Position numbers and translations under genes: made by a program
From: Corydoras sp. C115
Taxonomy: Eukaryota > Chordata > Actinopteri > Siluriformes > Callichthyidae
Length of the DNA stretch: 64,000 nucleotides
Assembly (NCBI GenBank): GCA_019802505.1
Contig: JAFMOC010000263.1
Span: 124,001-188,000, forward strand
Direction of reading: 5' to 3'
The notes under the pieces: model-generated
The model's database searches: none
Seen by the model: the letters and a program-made list of their open reading frames with translations, nothing else
Told to the model about the DNA's origin: nothing
Shown here: one piece after another, positions 43,478-54,300 of the stretch
Numbering within the stretch: position 1 is the first letter of the stretch
How the letters are laid out: every line of letters starts with the position of its first letter

Positions 43478-46240
43478 TATATACTAAAAAATAAACTTTA
43501 CTAATCTCTTTAAATTCTACTTTGTGGGTTTTTTTAATATAGATTTTATGATGTCAGTCATTTAAAAAGAAAACAACAAGAAAAAAACGCGTTTTAACGA
43601 ACGATTTAAAAAAAAAAAATCTACGCAATAAACAACTTTTTAACGAAATGTCCAAAATCAACGTAATGCTCTGTATTTATATTAGTATAATTCAGTTGTC
43701 TGGGCCAATCTTGTAATTATACTTCTACGAATCTTTTCATAAATAGCATTAAATAATTTGCATTTTATGTTGAATTTGGGGTTATAATTAGTTAAAAAAA
43801 TTTTTTATTACAAATGGATTTGGCCATCATGCTTTCGTGAGTTTCCCTCCATTTTTTTTTTTTTAAACCATTGTCATTCAGGACAAACAATAGAGTTTCT
43901 CATTGTGACTTCCCCTCCAAAAAAAGTCTTTTATAAAGAATGCTTTTGGTTTTGCTGCTTTTAATCATTTATGTTTACATTCTGTTTTTTTTCCCGCAGT
44001 GTTACCAATGGTGGAAAAACCACATTAACCAATAGGTTAGTTAAGGCTTTGCCTAACTGTTGTGTGGTACACCAAGATGACTTCTTTAAGGTGAGTAAAG
44101 TTTAATATTCATATGAAAGTTTACTGTACAATAAAGTAAGTTTGTTTAGTTATAAATGCTTTAGAGTTAGCTGCATTTCTATTTTATCTTTTGGCATTTT
44201 GCAAACATTCTTCATAGTCATGCTATTTATATTATGCCCAATGTATAAGTTTATAATTATATTTGGGTGATATGACTTTTTTTTTTTTTTTTAAAGTAAT
44301 GCTTTTGGTAATGTCAGTTAACATTACCAAATATTGGATATTATTACATTATAAATATGGATATTGAAGTACCAATGATCAAGTGTGAAATCACCTATTT
44401 ATTATTATTTTAATAATACATTTAAAGATATAAAAATAGATTGTGTAATAAGCCTTACTAATTAAAAAAAGCTGATTATGATGTATACTGTGCCTTGCCA
44501 TATCACCCACCACCATATTTATTGTTCTGATCTTAATTTATCTTCTGATTTTGATTTACTGATCTTAAACGAGCGCTGCTGTACAACCTGAATAAGAACT
44601 GCTGTAATAATAGATCAGCCACATCTGATTTTTGGGTGGGGGGGTTTAGGCATGTTTGTAATTACAGTTTAATCAGATCTAGTAGATCACATGAGGCTTC
44701 TGCAGTGTTTTACTGGTCACTGTTATTTCAGCCGCCGGATCAGATAGAAGTGGGAGAGGACGGCTTTAAACAGTGGGATGGTAAGAATGTGATTTGACAA
44801 TAGGCGATAGCAAAATTATAACTCCTCTTTTATCGTAAACATTACCTCTAACAGAAGTCATTTCATTTACCCTCCACTGTGTGCTGTGTTTTCTATACAT
44901 ACATAACTCAAGCCTATCCATTTTAGTATTTAACATGTTTGCCCTCCTTCCCCTAATGTAGTGATAACTGCACTTGATATGGAGGCAATGGTGAATACCG
45001 TCAAAGGTTGGATGGAGAATCCAGTCAAATTTGCAAGATCCCATGGCATCCAGGTGACCCCTGCGACTGAAACGGGGCCCGCTGGAGATGAAGTCCACAT
45101 ACTCATCGTGGAGGGATTTTTATTATACAACTACAAGTAAGAATGCGTCAAATGTACAGTACATGTTCTACCTCAGAAATCTTAGATTCTCAGAAAGGTC
45201 TCCGAGTGCATCACTAGTCATGTGAGCTATGGGGGGCCATCAAGTCAGAAGCGGCCTGGGTAGGTCATGTGACTCGGCTCTGCAGGTTCAGAGATAAGCA
45301 GACGTCAGCTGTCATTTGGGGACGGGTTGTTCTGAAATGTTCCTTTCAAGAGATAGCAGAAATTTCTTAACTTTTTTTTTTTTTTTTTTTGGCTCATTCA
45401 CTGCGCTTGATTGATATATTTAATATCGTTCTTACAGGCCTCTGATGGAAGTGTTTGATAAGTGTTATTACATCACCATCCCTTATGAAGAGTGCAAGAG
45501 GAGGAGAAGGTGTGTAGTGATTTACGGCAGCATTAACTTTATAAGATCTTGTAAAGATGTATGTAAATGTCCTCATATTTGCATAAATATTGCTTCCTGA
45601 AGTAAATGTCACCCAGTTATTCGAGAGAGATCCTTAAAGTATTAAAAGTTTAGGCCCAACATGTATTATGGGACAGGCCCTTGATCTTCTAATTTCACAT
45701 TATGCAAACTATTAACATGTCATTAGGCTTTGTGTGTGCACATTGAGTCCAGAACAAACACCAAAATATTAATTCATCCTGAATTATGATTATTTTCTTT
45801 GCCCTCAGTACGAGACAGTACACAGTTCCCGACCCTCCTGGCCTCTTCGATGGTCATGTGTGGCCCATGTACTTAAAACACAGAGTGCAGATGTTGGACA
45901 GCTGTTTGCCCATTGGTTTGTACATTTTACCATCACACATGTTTATATTTTTGTGTTTTAAGATATTGATAGAAATGTATCCTGAATACTATATAATGAC
46001 AAGTCTTTGATAAATCTTTAATCTGGATCTCTATTAGTTGTATTTTGGAAGCTTGCAGAATGTAATTTGTAAATATGTACTTTTTAGAAAACTAAAATGA
46101 CCTGTTAATAAATGCAGATGCTCAAACTTATAATTATTTAATGCTCTTGTACAGATCACTTGGATGGCTTGAAGTCTAAAGATGAGATCTATGATCAGGT
46201 GTACGAGGACATCCACAATACTCTCTTGAATCGTTTATAG
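43146..46240 (+). CDS. nmrk2: Nicotinamide riboside kinase 2
   Basis: It phosphorylates nicotinamide riboside to NMN with ATP in NAD salvage; the mammalian enzyme is enriched in muscle and was also called muscle integrin-binding protein. Seven exons join in frame: 43146-43171, 44000-44090, 44732-44780, 44962-45136, 45438-45509, 45809-45915, 46155-46240 (606 nt, 201 aa; human NMRK1 199, NMRK2 230). The P-loop GVTNGGKT spans residues 9-16. HQDDFF (33-38) carries the conserved catalytic aspartate. [10 protein letters not shown] precedes the strand leading to the CKRRRSTRQY lid region. The sequence [14 protein letters not shown] is characteristic of NRK enzymes. The reading frame ends TTATAG directly at a GTTAGT donor-like site, and a tttttcag acceptor lies at 46966, so a 3' UTR intron or an alternative end is possible. 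NMRK2 over NMRK1 rests on the atcay neighbour. Confidence 0.95.
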
Positions 46241-47231
46241 GTTAGTAACTGAGTGCATTTTTTAAAATTGATTTAGTATTTAGAAGTGAAAGGTAAATAC
46301 CCTGACAAGAAATTTAGGTTCATTGTAATCCTGGAATTTTAAGGCTCTGTGGCCACATTAGGTCATTTTACGGTCTGTCCAGAGTTGAATAAGAAGTTAG
46401 ACGTCAAATGTAAATAAATGTAAACTTGCTTTCATTTGGCATTCAAAGCATGCCCTTTTTTCCCCTCTCCTCCCTTGGAGGAAGTTGCCTTCAAATATAG
46501 GCATAACAGTAATGTGGTATGGATGGTGTAAAGTGTATGCATTGCTTTTATTTTAAATTCAGTTTAGTCTAGTTCTGCATTAAATAACAGCTTCTCTTCA
46601 AAGAGATGTCAAGTTAATTCATAGCACTTCTGCTTTTCATCATCCTAAAACACTGAACCTAACATTACATTAAGGTTGTGATCAAGTATTTAATTCAGAA
46701 TATTTTGTGTGAACTGTCTCCATCCTTTTATCATTAGTGTTTTATTTTATTAGTTTTATTTTGTGTGGTCCAGCTGTAGTATGTCCTTGTTCAAACACAT
46801 CATTTTGAGGATGCAGATGTGACTTCATTGAATAGAATCAGGGAACGAATTTCAAGCTCATGTTTATGCATGTTAAGCTGTTGCATTTCAATGGAACATT
46901 CGGAGGTGGCGTGACGCAGGTACTTTGTGAATGTCCTCGTTAACATTTTGTTTTTGTGTTTTTCAGCAGGAGCATCCTGGTTGGCTGCACTGATGTATAG
47001 AGCTGTAAATAGCATCCACGGAGTTTTTGTACTTTGCTTTTTGAATTTTTTTTTTTTTTAAAGCTTTTTAAGCCAAATGTAATCGTTTTGTAAATATGAT
47101 GATTGTTAATTTATCGTTTCTTTGAAGGAACATTGTTTTTTGATGGAAATTCTTTCACTTTCTTATCTTTTATTTTTTTTAGTAAAGATTGAATTGTAGA
47201 CCTGATTCAAATTCTCTAAAATCATTTCCCA

Positions 47232-47237
47232 ATTAAA
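47232..47237 (+). terminator. Candidate nmrk2 poly(A) signal
   Basis: ATTAAA followed within 30 bases by a TG-rich stretch (ctgtgttctgg). About 1 kb past the stop codon. Confidence 0.4.
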
Positions 47238-48726
47238 TGCTTTACTCTCCCTGCTGTGTTCTGGTATTTATTTTATGTCTTATTGATATAGCTCTGTATA
47301 ACTTGCTGGATAGTTGTAATTACAAGTTGGTTTAAGTTTAAAGGGAGACTTAACAGTAACATAATTCTCTACTACATTACTGTATATAAGCTTGAGTGCT
47401 TTACCCAAATTAGGTTTCTTATTTATTTATTTTTTATCTAATATTCTTATCTTGAATGACTTAAAAGCTGATGGTTCAGGTCAAAAGCATGGGATCAGTC
47501 ATGCAGCAGGTCTCAAGTGACCATGTTGGTAATTTGTGGGTTCAGTGTTTGGGTTACAATAACTTTGGACACCTTTTAAACTGTAAAATGACATGTTTTA
47601 ATATAAATATTATTAATAGCATTAAAAAAAGAAGTACTGACGTTGGTAAGTGTGATTGTAGTAGAAGTAGTTTATTGTTTACGTATAAAGTTAACCGTGC
47701 AGTGTGACATTGTTCTGTATCGCTGGATGTACAATATAAATTAGGTTATTAAAAGCACAAGCACCATGCATTTTAGAATAATATATACTTTTGCCCAGAT
47801 GAGTTGCTTAGTGTAATAATTCATTGGGTTGTTTTCTTATCTACTGACCTTTGTTCTCAAGTGCAAATGGCTTCGTATTAAAACGTCTGGTAAATGTATT
47901 AATCATTAGTGGAAAATGGTGATTAAAACATTTTTAAGACTCATTAATTTCTTGAATGTAAGTGCTATACAGTTGGATTTGGTGAAGTAACCACAGAAGC
48001 TTGAACGTTGTTAACCCACTATGACCCCATGTGTTTATTAATCCCATGTTAAAGTCAGTGCTAGAACATTTTGTGATCATACATTTGGCTCAAACTAAAA
48101 TAGCACTCGTCTGTGAATGATGGAGGGTGGTGTCTAGAAAAGAACCATGAGATTACAGGAGGTTCTATCTCTGTAATCCAGGGATCCATGTTCTGCAGTG
48201 TGACTTGTACTGCCCCATGACTGTGCTGAAACTCCAGGGGGTCCTGGCCTTAGTGGTACGAAGTGTGTATAAGTTTATCAGAACTGTTATACAAAATAAT
48301 TTGTTATAAATAAGTTTAGAACGTGATGGGCCATTTCTGATGTAGATGTTATTGCTGTTTACGTCACATTACTGCTTGCATTGTACATTTTCTTGGATGA
48401 TCATGAGATTTTATATATTTTTCAAGTACAGGGACTGTGGTGGTTTAGTAATTTAAGTTCTGGACTGGTACACTTTTACACCACGGCCTCTTAGTTTTTA
48501 TTGGTTTCCATTCTAGTTGCGTTAATCGCTTTGGATAAAGGCACCTTTAAATTAACGTTATGTTTTATAAGCTATTTTATGTACATCTTGTTTTTAATTC
48601 ACGATTCTCGTTTACGGTTTGATTAAAATTCTAAAAGCTGTTGGATGCAGAAACGCTTATACTACTGCAGCTCCCTCTTGTGGACGCTAAAGGACCAGCA
48701 CGTCCACTATGATAGGCTTCACGTAA

Positions 48727-49073
48727 TTCATTCATTCATTATCTCCCGCTTTATCCTCTATTAGGGTCGCGGTGGGGTTCCCCATGCCCATCCAGGGGAG
48801 AACATCTCGGGCGCTGGGCAGATACACCCAGGACAGGGCGCCAATCCATCGCTGGGCACACACTCACTCACACATACACACTCTATAGGGGGCAATTTGG
48901 AGAACTCAATTGACTTGATCCATGTTTTTGGACTGTGGGAGGAAACCGGAGAACCCGGAGGAAACGCACGCGGACACGGGGAGGACATGGAAACTCCACC
49001 CAGATGGGGATTCGAACCGGGAATCCCTAGTGCTGAGAGGAGAACATACTAAACCACTAAGCCACCGTGCCGC
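48727..49073 (-). mobile_element. Reversed SINE, first of an adjacent pair
   Basis: Full reverse copy from ttcattcattcattatctccc to ccaccgtgccgcc. It is separated by about a dozen bases from the next copy. Confidence 0.92.
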
Positions 49074-49084
49074 CATGTGAAATT

Positions 49085-49427
49085 TCATTCATTCATTCAT
49101 TCATTCATTCATTCATTATCTCCCGCTTTATCCTCTATTAGGGTCGCGGTGGGGTTCCCCATGCCCATCCAGGGGAGAACGTTTCGGGCGCTGGGCAGAT
49201 ACACCCAGGACAGGGAGCCAATCCATCGCTGGGCACACACTCACTCACATACACACACTCTATATGGGGCAATTTGGAGAACTCAGTTGACTTGATCCAT
49301 GTTTTTGGACTGTGGGAGGAAACCCACGCGGACACGGGGAGGACATGGAAACTCCACCCAGATGGGGATTCGAACCGGGAATCCCTAGCGCTGAGAGGAG
49401 AACATGCTAAACCACTAAGCCGCCGTG
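49085..49427 (-). mobile_element. Reversed SINE, second of an adjacent pair
   Basis: The tail is expanded to about nine ttca units. The body lacks the ggttctccggtttcc segment (a deletion of about 20 bases near 49320). Similar but not identical flanks, tgtgaaattt and tgtgacgttt, may be a decayed target duplication. It ends about 58 bases before the CRE of the mydgf promoter. Confidence 0.9.
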
Positions 49428-49479
49428 TGACGTTTCACACCCTGAAAATAGGAGCAGCAGCAGCAGCAGAGGGAAGGCG

Positions 49480-49609
49480 TTTAGTGACGTCACAACCAAT
49501 GACCTAAAGCCGCCTATGGGAGAACGAGGCCTGAAAACGGGTGGGAATCGCACAGCGCCGCTCTGCTCCGGGAAACTAAGCGACGTTCGATTTATCGAAT
49601 CTCAACGCG
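49480..49609 (+). promoter_or_regulatory. mydgf promoter with CRE and CCAAT box
   Basis: A perfect cAMP-response element TGACGTCA (49485-49492) is followed by CCAAT (49496-49500) and a CpG-rich stretch up to the ATG at 49610. CCAAT is followed nine bases later by CCGCC, which only partly resembles the CCACG half of an ER-stress element. No TATA box. Confidence 0.5.
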
Positions 49610-51250
49610 ATGGCGGCCCGCGGCACTCCGCCGGCGGCTCTGTTTTGGGTTGAAGTGCTCACGGTGCTCTCTGCCTCGGTGCTGTGCAGCGCTGCAGCGG
49701 AGAACACCAAAACTGTGGAGTTTAACGTCAAGCCCGGAGGTGTGGTGCATTCATTCTCCGAACAACTAGTGAGTTTTTGGTTTCTTTAAACATCATTATA
49801 AACGTTCTGAGAGCCACCGACGTTACCGACGAACAGCCTTCCAGCCTTTCACTGAACACTAACCTTATAGAATCGTCGATTTAGTCAAAAAATAGATCAT
49901 TTTTCCTGCAGGTATTTATTTATTTTTTATATGAAATAAAATTAAATGAAAGGCGTTAAAACATTAAATCGGTGCAGTTTGTAAACAGTTATAATGTATA
50001 AATAAATAAATAAATAAAAAAACGTTTGGTTGATTTAATAGTAAACCACAAATAAACGTGCGTTTTAGGCTTTAAAATACTGCGTCACGTGATCAGACCA
50101 TCGCCACAAGTCAGCTTCTGATTGGTTTAGGGGCGGGACGTAACGAGATCGTGCCAGCGTCACAGGCTCTTCATTCATTTCATGTGACAATATTTTAGTA
50201 GTTTAATTAAATTGGACAAAACCGTCGACACGCAATGAATTGTTTGATTTAGATGCTTTGTTTGTTCCCATTGTCACAGGTGTTTAAAATCAAGTCACAA
50301 GGTGGACATTTTTATGCATACAACTTTGTGGGAACAGTTTAGGAACATTTATCTCTTGTAGATAAAGATTAATTGTAATTGTAATTTATTAATTAATGAC
50401 CACACAACGAGTTGGTGGAATCCGGTACAGCATAACATACTCACATCTCTGTGTCAAAAACAAATGCATAAATACAAATACAATATATAGACAAAAAATT
50501 TCAAATTATACATTGATTTAGTGTATACAGATGTAGATAGTGTTTACAGATTACAGATGTATCGATCCTTTTGCACATTTAGTTTATATTTCTATCTGAA
50601 ACCGGTATTACAATCTATTGGTGTAAAGCAAATCGTCGATCAGCAGTCGTTGTACCACGTTTGTACCACAAGGTGGCAGCAGAGCCTCGTTTTTGAGTCG
50701 CTTTTGCAAAACCGTTATCTTTTATGATTTAAGAAGTGTGTACAATGACATTTTTTTTATTGAATTTATATATTTGTGCTTTGTGGGGTGACTTAAATAA
50801 TTACAGGATATAAGTAACAATAAAATATTTTTTTCTGACATTATTTGGGAGGTGGACGATTCTCAGCTGATGATGATGTGGTGGTGATGGTGTAAATCAG
50901 GCACAGATGACCGAGTAGCACAACACATGCTTTTAAACCCCACCATCATATCAGTGACAGATTGCAGTACTGAGAATTATCCACCACCGAAACAGCCCAT
51001 GCGCTGTGGGGGTCCTGATCGTCAGAGAACAGATGGACTACGGTCTGTTTGGTTTGTGTAGCTGATATAATGGACAGTGAGCATAAAACCGGACGAACAT
51101 AAGTGGCTGCTGATTAAATATTGAACATTTATTGGTTGTGTGTGCAATATTTTCACTTTTAATAAGCATCATGTGGAAGTGTTCCTCACCTGTGGGATTA
51201 GGGATGAAAAATGGTAAGACTATTTTAGTCATGTCATTAATCAACTTGGT

Positions 51251-51320
<70 letters not shown>

Positions 51321-54300
51321 ATATCTCATTCTTTTTTAAACAGACGTGCACATTTGCATCGTGGTTTCACCTGGTTGGTGGAATACAAATTGTTGTTCAA
51401 GGTCGTAACACTAACACTGCGTTTCTTTTCCAGGGAGAATATAAATGCACCTTCACTTATGCTTCTCAAGGTGGCACCAATGAGGTAAGATCAAGTGGCA
51501 TCCATCCTGGTGCAGTAATTATCAACCACTGCGGTGTGTGTGTGTGTGTGTGTTCGTTCTCTCGTGGATTGATCTATTATACTTTGGGGTTCTGTGGCAG
51601 TCAGTGGTCCAGGATATATTGCATTCAGCAAACACCCTGAATAAATTAACCCTGAGTTTTGTTTCTGCATCAAAACAATGATATCGAAGGTTTGTGGAAA
51701 TCGATGATACAAATGCAACTTACCGGCCCCGGCGTCATTGAAAGTCTGTTTGTAATTCCCGAACACCCCGTGCATACAAAGAAACCCATGAAAAGTCCTA
51801 TGGCTGCTGCCAGATAGAGTGAGTTTAGATGCAGTACAGTGTAAATAACAGCAGGTGATTTATGGTTTTGACCCGGCGGTCGCTGATACCACACTGCAGA
51901 GTATATAAGGGATGTCGGGTTAACGTGGGTCATTTTGTTATATACCTTCGTGGTAAATACTGCTTCTGTGCTCATTTTTTTGCAGCAGTGGCAGATGAGT
52001 GTGGGACTGAGTGACGACGACCGGCTCTTCTCCTGCTCAGTGTGGCGGTATGCAAAATATTTGTGTTATTTAACTGAAAATGTTTGGACAGGGGGGGGCG
52101 GTACGGTGGATTAGTGGTTAGCACGTCCGCCTCTCAATTGAATTCTCCAAATTGCCCCATATAGAGTGTGTCTGGGTGAGTGAGTGTTTGCCCAGCACCC
52201 TGTCCTGGGTGTATCTGCCCCCAGCGCCTGAGACGTTCTCCCCTGGATGGTCATGGGGAACCCCCCCACGACTCTAAGAGAGGATAAAGCGGAAGATAAT
52301 GGATGGATGGATGTTTGGACACGGTTGATCCTTAAAGAAGACATTTTGTTTATTTGTGATCTACCCGAGACAGTGTGGTTGAATTTAACAAGGAGGCGCC
52401 AGAGCATGATGTAGCACATGACAGATATTAGTACAAGATTAAATAAAAGAAAAAAGTTTTCAGGTGGACCATGTATGGATATAACATTATTGAAATTTCT
52501 TCAATAATGCGCTTAAGAACAGGTGCACAGTTCACGCCCTGCACCCCGCTGACCCCCTGCTCCAGTTCCATAGCTTGTCTGATTGTGGTGTTGATACCAG
52601 TGCAGCTGGAAGTTAAAGCATTTGTGGTATTATTTATTAGTTCCACTCCGGCAGTAAAAGTGAGTGTGATTTATTGATTTGGCTGAAGAGGGAATTATTT
52701 CATTTCCACAAGCATTTTAAAGACAGAAAGCAAAACAAGCACTTCTCTGTAATCAATGTCGGTGTCTGTTTAGCATGTTCCGGTAAATAAATGCGAGGAA
52801 TGACTGATGTCGCCCGATGGCATCTTTGTTTTTCAGAGTTGTCGCGCGTCTTGCGATAAGCTTTTTGATTTTTCTCCCTCTTCTTTTGAAACCGCAGGCC
52901 CCAGGGGAAATCCTACTTGTTTTTCACACAGTTCAAAGCTGAGATTAAAGGAGCCAAGATTGAATACGCCAGTGCATATGTGAGTATCTCCTTCACGTCA
53001 TTCATCATCGCAGCGTCTCACCCAGGCTCTCAGTATTATACCATAACTTTGAACTAGGTGTGCAATAATTGTCAGTGGTGCTTAAATATTTAACACTCGG
53101 AGGATATGGGGTGTTGTGTTAAGGGGCCGTGCGGCTAAAATCCTGGGCGTTTTTGTTGTCCGAGTGGCGAAACGGAAGAGCTCGAACGGTTCCTGGTCGG
53201 TCAGGTCCAGACCTGCTTAAGCACATGTGAAATATTTCTCCCGTGCAGAGTCTTAAATCTTGTCATCGTGGATTAAAATTGTTGTTTTTAATCTTCCTCA
53301 TCTGGGCATTACCTCATCTGGGATATTGTTATTATGTAGAGTGTGTGTGTGTAAGAGCATACGAGGTGATCGCTTCAAATAAACAGATCAGAAATAATAT
53401 TTATGATTCACTTTGTGTTGGTTAACATTGAGGGTTTGGTGTTTGCTCCGATGCGGTTCGTATGCCTGACGTCATTAATCTCTCTCCCTCTGTCAGTCCC
53501 AGGCGGCTGTCGGAGGTCAGAAGGATGTAGCTCTGAAGGCGGAGGAGTACATCATAGGTGACAGCGCAGGTAAGGCGCCGCCACTCAGCCACAATGCAGC
53601 ACTCGTCCCTCGGATTATTATAAAATCCTTGGGATTCCAGATGAAAATCAGATGAGATGATGATGTTCTAAACATTCGGAGGTCAGAGTTCTATCTCATT
53701 TAGGGTCAAATAGGGTGCCGGAGCCTTTCACAGGGCGAAATACAGGAAAGCCCCACACTGCTCAACTTCTCACTTTATTAGTTTCTCTGGGTTCTTGCAT
53801 TCATTATCAGTTCCACTTACTATAAGGGTGGATTTTGTAGTTCTAGGTTCTATGGTCCATGGTTTGTCCCATTTACTTTGTTTTTAAATGACCTGCACAC
53901 TTAAGATCAGGTACTAATATTAAGGTGGAGGATTCCTAGGACTGCAGTGACATTGATATGTTGTGGTATGTTGTGGTACCAGAGTAGCTGAGTTTTAAAC
54001 ACCTCAGTGTTATTGTTGGACTGAAAATTATTCACCAATCAAAAATGTCCAGCCACCATCATCAAGTGTGCAGCGTCACGTGAGCACTGATGAAGGATTA
54101 CAAGATGACAAATAGATTGTGCAGCATTGGTGGAGCATGAAGGTGGATGTGTCTTATAAAGGCTGGGTGTGTGTGTGTAAATCTAATTTAATTCTTTATT
54201 AGATGAAATATTTTTGTTTGTCGTTGTAGCTGCATTATACAATTATAATTAATTAAAGTTAGGACAAGTTGCATTATCGTATAAACCATCATTACTGTTT

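Larger units (their letters stand above)
46241..49609. other. nmrk2 3' region and upstream flank of mydgf
   Basis: The likely nmrk2 3' UTR runs to about 47255 with ATTAAA at 47232-47237. It is followed by AT-rich intergenic DNA with no coding signal, then two consecutive reversed SINEs (48727-49073, 49085-49427), then the CpG-rich mydgf promoter. Confidence 0.6.
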
